A stretch of DNA of 64,000 nucleotides. Source: Sesamum alatum. Its lineage: Eukaryota; Streptophyta; Magnoliopsida; Lamiales; Pedaliaceae. The translations under genes were made by a program, and so were the position numbers. This document shows, piece after piece, positions 36,915 through 46,586 of this stretch. The stretch covers positions 37,416,479 through 37,480,478 of the forward strand of contig JACGWO010000005.1 of NCBI GenBank assembly GCA_034509735.1, given 5' to 3'. Within the stretch, counting starts at the first letter, position 1. Each line of letters begins with the position of its first letter. The notes beneath the pieces were generated by a model, which worked only from the letters and a program-made list of their open reading frames with translations, was not told the origin of the DNA and ran no database searches.

Positions 36915-37325
36915 TCAGAATTTATGTTATCCACCACGACAACTACAACCACAAGCAATGTCGCATAATCAATGTTCATATTGACAAAATTTGATTATAT
37001 AACGACTAGGTTAATGTTTTCAAACCCTAACATATAACATGTTGACTGATATGTGTGTTTGTGTTTTCATGTGTATGTATGTTTATGTATATAGACATAC
37101 AAAATTTCCGAAGTGCCCATTGGTAGCCGGCAACAAACACCGTAAAACCTCAAGTTTGCATATTGGACAAAATCCAAGGAATCTTGATAATGTTTAGAAA
37201 TCCTTTAGTTTTTCCCCTCACATGTATCAATATTCTAAGCGTAAAAATCTAAAGCAATATGTAAACATTAAAGTTCTTTGTTCTAAGATGATAGCATGAT
37301 GACTTGGAGGCGTAACCTATTTTGT

Positions 37326-37661
37326 GAGAAAATTGCATTTTTGATCCCAAAATGTAGGGTGGTTTGCAATATTAGTCTCATACTTTTTGAAATAATCAAT
37401 ATTAGTCCCATAGTTTAGGAAACATTGCAAAGTTAGTCCCACCGTAACAATATTAGCCCCACACTTTATAAAATCGTTGCAAAATTTAGTCCCACATTTT
37501 AGCAAAATGTTACAAAATTAGTCCCAAAGTTTGTCCCAAATATTGTAAAGTTAATCCCAAAAGTTGCAATTTTTTCACGGTGGGATTAATTTTGCAATGT
37601 TTTCCTAAGACTAATATTGCAAAGCACCATATACTTTGGGACCAAAATTGCAATTTTCTCC
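37326..37661. mobile_element. Small fold-back element (about 336 bp)
   Basis: The ends GAGAAAATTGCATTTTTGATC and reversed GAGAAAATTGCAATTTTGGTC flank repeats of a phrase like TTGCAA-ATTAGTCCCA(C/A). The flanks are CTATTTTGT and CGATTTTGT (9 bp, one mismatch). The matching place in block D2 (about 54205-54215, CCTATTTTGTGCTCC) is uninterrupted. The element is probably Mutator-like and carries no gene. Confidence 0.8.
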
Positions 37662-38451
37662 CGATTTTGTCCTCTAACTTGTACAAAATAAGACCATCTA
37701 TTTGCTCAAGGATGTCGTCAAGAATAAAGTAAGATATTTTTTTTTTCAGTACACAATACTTTAAATTGAAAGATCTTCATAGTATCATCGCACCTATTAC
37801 CGAATTAATCAGGAAATTGAGTTGTCGTTTCATCAGATGATAATTAAATACTAAAAGTAATTATTTGATGTAAAAGAATAAAAGGATTTACCAATATTAT
37901 TTATCCTGTGTGATCATTATTATATATATTTTTAGATATATTCACATTCAGGAAAATTGCAATTTTCGTCCTGTAACTCAGGGGTTGAAATTTTAGTCCT
38001 GTACGAATAGATTTTTGTAATTTAGTCTTGTAATTTTGAAAATGTGATAATTTTTGTTTCATCTACCTGGAAAGCACCAAATTTTAAAGGTTATGTACCC
38101 AACACATGTGTTTTTCGGAACATCCATTAAATAAAAATGGTTTTCATAAATAAGTATTCAAGTCCGCGCGTTCTAGCTTAGTACCTCTTATTCTTGGTAG
38201 GTCCATGCATTTGAACCCAACTTGTTCAATTATCAGAAAATAAAAATAAAAAAATTGATATTTTATTTTTTTCGCTGAACTTCTTATGCATCTTTTGTTG
38301 TTCTTGCTATTATAGTAGATTGTTAAGAACAATACTTAAGTAAATTGAGTTAATTGCTAACTAGTGATATACGTGGTATTCCCGATCGTTTAATTGCAAG
38401 TCAAATTTTACTAAAATTATTTTAATTTGATATCTGTCTTAGATATACTGA

Positions 38452-39046
38452 TCCAAACCTGTTTGTTTGTGTTATCATTTTCATTTTTTATTTTTTGAAA
38501 CAGTATTTAAAATGAAATATGTTTGTTTACCATATTCTCATTGAAAATATATTCATTTGTCACCAGAGTTCAATATCAAACACAATCTCATTAACTACTA
38601 CAAACATATTCTTTTCACACAAAAATCTATACAAGATTGAAAATAATTTTCTCCACTAAAAAATGAAAACACAAACAAAATTATAAGATTAAGGAGTTTT
38701 GTCTTCAGCTACAAAATTAATAATAGATTTAGAGATGGAATCAGCCACAGAATCAGAGACGGAATTAGGAGGTATTATCTTTAAGAGTTTTGCAACTTTA
38801 GAGACGAAATTAAAGAAGGATTTAAAGACGGATCTGACTAAGTTTGTTTGTAACTCATACAGATTTTGTAAGATGGATTTTATTCCGTCTTAAAGTCAAG
38901 AGACGGATTTAACTATCGAATCAGTCATTGGACTTTCAGCAACAGTTTTTTTTTAAGAAAATTTTCCGCCTATGATTTTTTAACGACGGCAATATAGGCT
39001 TCAGAGACGGAAAAATCCGTCTCTGAAACCCTATTTTTGTATTGAA
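38452..39046. mobile_element. Replacement segment with GAGACGGA repeats, probable transposon remnant
   Basis: Compared with block D2 (around 55220-55265), about 40 bp are replaced here by about 595 bp. The insert contains many variants of GAGACGGA(A/T)TTA and ends with CAGAGACGG ... CCGTCTCTGAAACCCTATTTTTGTA, a pattern common in CACTA-type non-autonomous elements. The ends are not clear and the insertion came with a deletion. Confidence 0.5.
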
Positions 39047-39387
39047 GGTGATTATATGACATAAATTATGAGTCATGAATAGTGTTAAGATTCATGCGAT
39101 ACGAGTGAAAATCAATGTACTATGGGTTGAGATGTTTTAATACAGGATTTTTTTTTTTTTAATTTTGGCTTCATAATTACTTAGGGTTGGAAAAAATATT
39201 TCTGGCTCCGCATTAATTGTTTAAATACTTAAACCTAACTATATAATTTAACTTTTTAGTATTTCAAATGTTTCAACTTTATCTATATCTGTAATTCGTA
39301 TATTAAGAACCTTGCAAATAAGTACTTCGTAAATTTGTTAAACTTTTCATAACTCAACTATCTTTTCAATATTCCATATATCATGAT

Positions 39388-39424
39388 GGCTTTTCTTAAT
39401 AAAAACTACAAGGACAATATACCT
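39388..39424 (+). pseudogene. Truncated exon 1 of the family, copy D1-plus
   Basis: ATGATGGCTTTTCTTAATAA and the following codons match the family start (M-M-A-F-L-N-K-N-Y-K-D-N), then the similarity stops abruptly. The upstream 340 bases match the upstream module of the D2-plus copy. This is the mirror partner of the D1-minus copy, with the rest of the gene lost. Confidence 0.65.
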
Positions 39425-40260
39425 ACAGTATGGTTTTACGTTGTTGTCGTTGGTTACCCATGGTATTTTGGAAACAAACATATTTTTTTTTTAAAATATA
39501 TTAAAATTCATAGTCGGTTTTTGTGACAGCATCTGTCGAACAATCCGTCCTAAATTCATATAACGGATCAAAATTTTTGTAATAGATTTGTGATGACACA
39601 ACCGATCGAAATTAAAAAAAAAATATTGGGACGGATTTTCCGACACAAGCCGTCCCAAAAAGAATATAATCTTCCGACATATTTTGGGACGGACATCCGT
39701 CGGAAACACGCATCGTAGAATGACAAGACATATTGTCCCAATGTCAGTCGGAACACCCATCCGAAATTGTATCGTGGGGACTTAAACAGTTCATATTCCC
39801 ATTGGAAATCAACAGTTTATTTCTCCATCACCTGGATGGATTTTTCGACTGTCGGAGCATGCCCATTAGAAAATCCATTGCACATCTTTCGACGGATGCC
39901 TATCTTTCGTCAAAATTCTGTCTGAAATATTTTTCGATTAGACTTGTTGAGGCAGCCTTTCTTCCATCCGAGATGGCCACCCGAAATTCCATCATAAAAT
40001 CCGTCGCTAAAAGACTTTTCTTTTTGGTAGTTGTATATATATTATATATATATATATCTAGTATTAAGACACATCTTTTAACAATTAGGAAAATAATTCA
40101 ACTATTTACAACAATTAGCAGGATTGAACTTTTCAGATGAACATCTGAATCCAGAGATGGTTTTTGAAAGAGATTAAGACAACTGAATTACAATCAAGTA
40201 CTGTATATATGCCTCCACTATATATATGTAGATCACTTTCCCCACATTTCTCTTGGAACT
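39425..40260. other. Remnant with ACGGA/TCCG repeat words, no gene seen
   Basis: From about 39510 to 40015 many short variants of GGGACGGAT and CCGTC(C/G) occur in both orientations, as in interiors of CACTA-type elements. The long frame at 39733-40140 reads through this and is not supported as a gene. No ends were identified. Confidence 0.45.
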
Positions 40261-40272
40261 GTATATTAATTT

Positions 40273-40727
40273 GGATTAAATGCATTTTTGATCCTGTAAT
40301 TTAGGTTATTTAGCATTTTCATCATTTAACTTTCTAGAATAGTGTTTCAGTCCTGCATCTTTTTAATTTTTGTAATTTTAGTCTTTTTGTTCGCCGGAGT
40401 TCACCTCCACCGGTGATAAGGGTACTGATCACCGGAAAAAAAGGGATTAAAATCACGAAAATTAAAAGATGCAGAACCAAAATGCTGCTTTAAAAAGTCA
40501 AAGGACAAAAATACTGACAGAAATGGGCCAATAGAAACAAAAACCCGAATTTTAAAATGTCGCGTGAGAGGCACATGCAATTTTTCGGCGAGAAGAGTGA
40601 ACTCCGGCAAAAAAAGGATCAAAATCACAAAAATTAAAATAATACATGTTCAAAATGCAACCATAGAAAATTAAAAGACGAAAACACCAAATGACCTAAG
40701 TTACAAGATCAAAAATGCATTTAAGCC
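40273..40727. mobile_element. Fold-back Mutator-like element (455 bp)
   Basis: The ends GGATTAAATGCATTTTTGATC and reversed GGCTTAAATGCATTTTTGATC are flanked by a perfect 9-bp duplication TATTAATTT (40264-40272 and 40728-40736). The arms contain GCCGGAGTTCAC in both orientations. No coding sequence is present. Confidence 0.9.
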
Positions 40728-41369
40728 TATTAATTTCTTAATTACGCAATCCAGTATGTTTCTATACATGCAATTTATAATATGCAAGTATAATAAAGGA
40801 CCTACATCAAAAAAGAAATACCAACAAACCTAATGTTTATCCCTTCAAATGAAATTTTTTTGGATTGTGTGTATCCCTTCAGCTGATCACTAACACATGA
40901 AGAAAAAAAATTCTCGAGATCTGCATCACATGAACCACGCATCTTACCCTAATATTTAAATTCTATTACAAGATAATGCAACTTGATCCGTTCCGATTTG
41001 CATGCTTTGCTTATTTTGAAACATTAGTATTGTTAGAAAGTTCAAACGGATAGTTCATGTTTCTATCTATATAATAATCGGGTTAAATTTATTTTGATCC
41101 CATGTGATATGAAAAAAATATTTAAATCCCGCTACAAAAATTTAAATATTAAAAATTATTTTTATGTTATGAATAACGACTTACATTGCCCCTGATTAAT
41201 TTGGATATATTTTTTTAGAGGTAGTGATAAAAATGTCCCTCCATGTATATGAGGGAAAATTGTATGTTTATATATAAATAAATTTTAGTTAAAATATACA
41301 TATAATATGTCTATAATATATAGAATTAAAATTTATATATATAGAGAGAGAAAGGGGTTGGCGACGGGG

Positions 41370-41625
41370 CGGGGAAGCGCGGATCTGGGCTAGGAGAGGG
41401 GGCAAGGGTGGATGGGCGGCGTCGCCACCGCGGGGGAAGTGCGAATCTGGGCGAGGGGATGATAAGCGGCTACGGGGCGAAGAAAGCGCGGATTTGGGCA
41501 ATGGAAACTGCGCGAGGGTGGAGGGCGATGTTGTACCCGAGGGGGAAGCACGGATCTAGGCGAAGAGAGGGGGTGAGGGTGGATGGGCGGCGACGGGGCA
41601 GGGGAAGCGCGAATCTGGGCGAGGA
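41370..41625. repeat. Degenerate GC-rich minisatellite in element A
   Basis: Variants of AAG(C/T)(G/A)CG(G/A)AT(C/T)T(G/A)GGC occur at about 41374, 41437, 41484, 41546 and 41605, so the unit is 47-63 bp. Each unit also contains a GGGGA or GGGTGGA run, so several G-quadruplex-type motifs are present. The same unit occurs in element B (44740-44950). Open frames through it are by-products of low stop-codon content. Confidence 0.75.
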
Positions 41626-41765
41626 GAGGGGACGAGCTAGGGTGGAGGGGCGACGACGAGAACTAAGAGATGGTGGTAGAGCGGCAACGCGAATTGGGTG
41701 AAGGGGGAAGGGGCGACGACGGGGCAGTGGAAGCGATGGGGCGACGGGGGAGGCAGTGGGGGTTG

Positions 41766-42699
41766 CACTACAATAAAATAGCTTAATAGCAATAAAAAAA
41801 ATTATTGCTAAAATCAGCGTCGAACTAATTAGTAAGTAAAATTCTCGTTGCTAATCTACACTACTTATTATATATTTTAACCATTTCGTTGTTAAATTTG
41901 TTAGCAAGTAAATCTTCGTTGCAAAACTCATTAGCAAGTAAATTTCTTGTATTAAATAATGCATTAGCAACAAAAATTTTACTTGCTAATTAGCTTGACG
42001 CTGAGTTTCTTTCGTTGCTATTGTTGGAAAATGGTGAATGAAGCATAAAGCGTGACAAGTGATTGGTTACGATGTGTGACGCATAACAAGCTCGTGATAG
42101 CTCATGACAGCTCGTGACTCGTAGATGATGGTTGATGGGCCCCAATCATCATCCAGTCGTGTCTGATCAACCTAATGGGTGTGTCCTTTAGCTGAAATGA
42201 TGTGTCTATTGGGTGAAACTTTTTGGATGAAATGATGTGCCATTTGAGTGAAATGGTCTGTCCTTTGGGTGAAATGATGCGTCTATTGGGATGAAAGGTC
42301 ATGACCTTTCAAAGACATCTTTTCTGATTGGACATGTTCATTCGAAACACCTTTCCAACTCCCATTTCATTTCATTTTATTCATGGATGTTAGAGATGGA
42401 TGACATAAACTCAACCCATTCATAGCATTCTTAAGCATACAGAGCATTCTAGAGTTTAGCAAGAGAGTTTCAAAATATCGTTTGGTTCGCCGTTTCTCAA
42501 AGTTTGCAGTGCTGCTACTTTGAGATATAAAGTCGTTGTATCTTGTAAGACAAATTGCCGATTCCGTGAGCACCAGAGCGGGGCAATAATTGTCTTAAAG
42601 ATAAAGAGTCTAACTTTTGACTCGACTTCGTAATACACAATTTCCCGCAATATCCATCTCATTCATTCTCTACAGCTATTGGGTGTTTTTCTTGTAGTG
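41766..42699. mobile_element. Non-autonomous CACTA element (934 bp) inside element A
   Basis: It starts CACTACAATAAAA and ends TTTTTCTTGTAGTG, the reverse complement of CACTACAAGAAAAA, with a 3-bp TTG duplication (41763-41765 and 42700-42702). These are defining features of CACTA transposons. Repeated TTAGCAA / TTGCTAA words lie in the left subterminal part. No transposase is present; the frames at 42102-42662 have no family match. Confidence 0.9.
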
Positions 42700-43504
42700 T
42701 TGATGGGGGTTTAATTTTTTGTTAATATGTATTATTAAGAATATTATATAGTATATAGTACATATTATAAAATAATATTTTACTATTAATAAATATTTAT
42801 ATATAATTTTAAATTTATTAAATTATATATATATTATATATAATATAATTAATATGGTTTCGGGTGAGATGAGAAGTGCAACCTTTAAAATGGGAGAGAG
42901 AAGGGCAAAATTGTTAAAAAATTGCACTATTGAGATTCATCTTTGTTGGCACGTGTGCCACCAATTCTGACCTCAGGGGGTTTTCTAAAAAAAAATTTAT
43001 ATCACAAGAGGTATAATCGATATATTATTTTCATATAAGATTTTTTAAACATTTTTGATATCACATTGGGTGTCCTTGTATTTTTCCTTATAATAATCAT
43101 ATATTTATATATATAGTTCGACTAATCAATTTAACGAGTTGGTTACACGTTACTTGATGCCTGATGCAGTTGCTGTCTGATATTTAATTAAGCTGCTTAT
43201 CCAGTGACGGAATTCTTTTGAAGGAGATCAGTCCCATCATATGTTTCCAGATAGACGACCATGCCCTTTTTTTTTTCAAAAAAACAATTCCATGACTCGA
43301 ATTACGATTCATTACTTTTTTTTTTAAAGGAGAGTCGTCAAGCAAGATGTTAATCAACATTTATAATTAAAATGAATACCTAATTAATGGTTAGTAATTA
43401 ATTATTATAAAATATTTAATAATAATTAAAAAATTTAAAACTTTATGTTCGAATAAAAAGAATGTAATCAACTATTACAAATTTAGTGATAACTTCAAAT
43501 TTTA

Positions 43505-43835
43505 GTAATGACAACCCATCCCACAAGTGCGGCGTCGAGGCCTTCTCCCTGATCATCTACGGGGCCTCTTGGCTCATCTATTGATCATTGTTGGTATTAA
43601 TGTGCAACCGATTGATGATATTGTAAAACTCGACTCCAATTGATCGCGACATGCAGTAATGATGAAAATTGAATTGGTGAAATATTATATCATAATGCAT
43701 ATTCTTGACTAATGCCAAGACCAAGATCAAGATCAATCTGCATGGAATAAGATTTTGTATGTCTTGGCATATATGAAGCCGATTGAAACCAATAATCTTG
43801 TTGTCAATATTGAGGCACGTGACATGTGCTTAATG
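43505..43835 (-). pseudogene. Decayed copy of the PMD gene tail
   Basis: CATCCCACAAGTGCG-CG, TATGCAACCGATTGATGATATTG-like sequence and ATTGGTGA-ATATTATA follow the order of the last exon of the PMD pseudogene at 2690-3010, with many changes. Only the C-terminal end of the gene is represented. It suggests a second, older insertion of the same Mutator family. Confidence 0.6.
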
Positions 43836-43841
43836 GAGAGA

Positions 43842-44171
43842 TTGTTTTCACTTTTTGGGAATGACTTTAATTTTTCAGTTTAAATAATAATTCTGGTGAA
43901 TAAAAAAGGCACAAAATGCATGTGGTGTAGTGCTATCATATTGCTCTTCCATGGTGGTGCTCGGGGTTTTATTCCTCGGATGTGCCTATGTTTTTTATTT
44001 CAGCATTTGGAACCAAATACTAACCAACGTTAGTTTTAACGAATTTTTAAGAGCGAGAACCACATTTGATGGAATCTTCAAACGTAGGGAACTAAATGTG
44101 ATGACTCTGCAACTTGGGGGATCAAATCTAAATAGGTGACATAGTTGAGGGACCAAAAGTGATATTAACCC
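43842..44171. other. Transposon-end remnant
   Basis: The segment ends GAGGGACCAAAAGTGATATTAACCC, and the similar phrase AAATGAGCAAAAGTGATA recurs at about 46350 together with ATTTGATG-AATCTT-AAACGT. These look like ends of one Mutator-like family. The frame at 43930-44139 is unsupported. Confidence 0.45.
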
Positions 44172-45069
44172 ATATACATAATCCCGTAATAATGGTGTTA
44201 TGTTATTTTGGTTGATTACATTTATTGTAAGTATTGTTTGGGTGTTATTTGATGCACAAAATATATATGCATTAATGCCACTAAAAAAAAACTGATCAAT
44301 TACTTTGGTTTGAACAAATTATTACATGACATGTTCAATTCGAGTATCACATTATTTCCAAAAAAAAATAATGTAGAAATAGGTAGATGAGTCATTTTTA
44401 GCGCCAAGCACCCATTAATTTTTAATAGAATGGTAACGGATAGTTCATATTTCTCAATATATAATAATCGGATTAAATTTATTTTGACCCAATGTGATAT
44501 AAAGAAATATCAAAATTTTCCTATAAAAATTTAAATATAAAAAAACACCCGTATGTTATGAATAATAACTTATACTGTCCCTGGTCAATCTGAACATAAT
44601 TTTTTAGGGACAATGATTAAAATACCCTTCCTTGTATATGAGGGAAAATTGTATATATATGTATATAAATTTTAGTTAAACTATATATACATAGGCCTGG
44701 CGACGGGGGAAGGGGAGGTGGTAGAGACGGGGCAGGGGAAGCGTGGATCTAGGCGAGGAGATGGGGCGAGGGTGGATGGGCAGCATCGCCACTGCGGGGG
44801 AAGCGCGGATCTGGGCTAGGAAAGGGAGCGAGGGATGATGGGCAGCTAGGGGGCCAGGAAGCGCGGATCTAGGCGATGGGAACTGCGCAAGGGTGGAGGC
44901 CCTGCTACGGTGCGAGGGAAGCGTGAATTTGGGCGAGGAGAGGTGGCGAGGGTGGAGGGGCAGCAACGGGAACTAGGAGATGGTGGTAGAGCGGCAACGC
45001 GAATTAGGTGAAGGGGGAAGGGGCGGCGACGGGGCAACCGAGGCGGCGGAGGGGGCGGGGGGTTTGATG

Positions 45070-45887
45070 GGCTTATTTATTATTTTAATATCAAGAAATT
45101 AAAAAATAATAAAAATAATTATAATATATATTATATAACGTAAATGGTAAAAGTCGAACTCTTTGAATTTGACTTTATCAATTTTTTAATTTTTAATTTT
45201 TATAAAATTGTGAAGTCGAACTCCTTCTAATCATTGAAGTTGATTTGAGTTCGACTTCAATTTTTTTCTTTTTTCTTAAAAATTATTATTATTATTATTA
45301 TTATTACTACTACGTATATTATATATAATATTATTTATTTATACTGATAATTTTTTAAATGTACAACAAAAAATATATATTAACACAAAAAAAATATAAT
45401 TACATCAAAAAAATTATATTTAAATCAAAAATAAAATTTTAAAAAATTAATTATAATAATTACAATTCTTAAAAATTAATTTATTGAAAAAAATAAAATA
45501 CAATTATTATTGTCTATTACGACCTCTCACCGATGCAGCTATTCTTAAATGTCCCTCCCTTTGTTGGTATTGTTGTCTATCTCGTGTTTGTGCCCAAACC
45601 ATCTCATTATGAATACGTGATGTTTGGCTTCTACCAGGACGAATGATGCCACGCGAAGTAGTGTCATGGACCAACTCAAATTGTGGAACATCCCAATAAT
45701 CTTCCGCCATCAAAGGATGAAAAGACTTAGAATATGTTCGACTTCACAATTTTATAAAAAAATAAAAATAAAATATTGGTAAAGTCGAACTTAAAGAGTT
45801 CGACTTTTACCATTTACGTTATATAATATATATTATAATTATTTTTGTTATTTTTTAATTTCTTGATATTAAAATAATAAATAAGCC
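45070..45887. mobile_element. Small Mutator-like element (818 bp) with long TIRs
   Basis: The ends GGCTTATTTATTATTTTAAT and its exact reverse complement at 45868-45887 start TIRs of about 105 bp, running in to the AAAAGTCGAACTC / GAGTTCGACTTTT motif. A perfect 10-bp duplication GGGTTTGATG flanks it (45060-45069 and 45888-45897). The uninterrupted target is seen in element A (about 42700-42715, TTGATGGGGGTTTAA, itself altered by the CACTA footprint). The TIR is the same as the left end of the PMD element at 2389. A gene fragment lies inside on the minus strand (45507-45728). Confidence 0.93.
45507..45728 (-). pseudogene. Possible C-terminal remnant of a Mutator transposase
   Basis: On the minus strand the frame reads FHPLMAEDYWDVPQFELVHD, then RPGRSQTSRIHNEMVWAQ, ending RGRNRQ and a stop about 335 bp before the left TIR. 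The GR-x-x-(T/S)SRI-x-NEM phrase resembles C-terminal tails of plant Mutator-type transposases as I recall them. No zinc knuckle or catalytic domain is present. It could instead belong to another gene carried by the family. Confidence 0.45.
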
Positions 45888-46247
45888 GGGTTTGATGGAG
45901 GTTTATTTATTTTTTAATATGTATTATTAAGAATATTATATATTATATATTTACATAATAAATATTTATGTATTATTTAAAATTTATTAAATTATATATA
46001 TTATATATTATATATAATATAATATGAATTGGGGTGAGAGGAGAAGTGCAACCCTCAAAATAGGAGAGAGAAGGGCAAAATTGTCAAAATATTGTACTTA
46101 TCAGACCCATTTTCGCAGTCAATGCGCGTGCGCCACCAAGTCTGGTCTTAGGGGATTTTCTTTTTTCATATCACAGTGGTGTAATTGACATATTTTTTAT
46201 ATGGGGTTTTTTTGTCATTCCTGATATCACGGGGAGTGTCCTCGTAG

Positions 46248-46586
46248 TTTTAAATAGAATGATAACAACGATGATTGTATTTGATGAAATCTTTAAACGT
46301 TGAGAACTACATGTGATGAATGTGAAACTTAATGAACTAATATGAATAAGTAGTATAGTTAAATGAGCAAAAGTGATAACAATAATAATCAGTCATAACA
46401 ATAACAAGAGTCAACAATAGCAACACAAAGAAGAAGAAGAAACAAGACAGACACACAAAAAAAAAAAAAAAAAAAAAAAGTACAAGTAAAATTCTTACCC
46501 AAATCAGGTTTGGTAAATCGATCACACAATAAGTGTCATATAATTAGTTCAAATCCTACCAAACCCGATCTGGGCTGAAATTTCTG
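46248..46586. repeat. Intergenic DNA with GAA-rich and poly-A tracts
   Basis: GAAGAAGAAGAAAC at about 46428 and a run of about 22 A at 46458-46479 lie downstream of the cyclase pseudogene. No gene was recognised. Confidence 0.6.

Larger units (their letters stand above)
35481..37740. repeat. Right arm of the large inverted repeat, with two insertions
   Basis: This is the reverse-complement partner of 34120-35305. It is longer because two elements (36173-36914 and 37326-37661) have landed in it. The spacer between the arms is 35306-35480 (175 bp). The outer part includes ACCATCTATTTGCTCAAGGAT, mirrored at about 34110-34150 on the left. Confidence 0.85.
31198..39430. repeat. Duplicated block D1 (partner of 51057-55730)
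   Basis: From ATATTTAATC-TTTTTTATTTTT at 31198 onward the sequence follows that from 51057 in the same orientation, with scattered differences and insertions or deletions. Shared landmarks in order include TAACATGCACGTTTGATGG, CATCATGAT exon starts, the ATGTCCATGCATCTGATCCTAGC segment and TCATGAATAAAGAG. D1 contains three insertions that D2 lacks (36173-36914, 37326-37661, about 38452-39046) and a larger central spacer of the inverted repeat. D2 lacks about 1 kb on the left side. Confidence 0.85.
41080..43088. mobile_element. GC-cored element A, carrying a CACTA insertion
   Basis: It begins GGGTTAAATTTATTTTGATC and ends GTGTCCTTGTATTTTTCC, flanked by TATAATAATC on both sides (41070-41079, 43089-43098). 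Both ends contain a short shared subterminal word (CCA-TGTGATAT-AAAAA, in opposite orientation). The core at 41345-41760 is a GC-rich degenerate minisatellite in AT-rich surroundings. Element B at 44470 shares its ends, core and arms. Without the CACTA insertion the element would be about 1.07 kb. The 10-bp duplication points to the Mutator superfamily. Confidence 0.75.
44470..46247. mobile_element. GC-cored element B, carrying a Mutator insertion
   Basis: Its left 600 bp (GGATTAAATTTATTTTGACCC, then the GC-rich core 44700-45055) matches element A at 41080-41760, and 45898-46240 matches element A at 42703-43085 (GAAGTGCAACC, GGGAGAGAGAAGGGCAAAATTGT, GCCACCAA-TCTG). The sequence to the left (GGATAGTTCAT-TTTCT ... 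TATAATAATC) also matches that left of element A, so the two may be copies of a segment rather than separate insertions. The Mutator element 45070-45887 interrupts it. Confidence 0.7.

Noticed and set aside
36163..37670. CRISPR-like array, because of repeated phrases such as ATTAGTCCCA at 37370-37560
   Set aside because: The repeats are short, irregular and lie within a plant fold-back transposon; no spacer structure is present.
39733..40140. A 135-codon open frame as a protein gene
   Set aside because: It runs through repeat words of a CACTA-like remnant and then into TATA-type low-complexity DNA, with no family similarity.
41289..41701. Frames through the GC-rich core of element A (and at 44676-45037 in element B)
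   Set aside because: They follow a degenerate minisatellite, exist on both strands, and are not kept between elements A and B.
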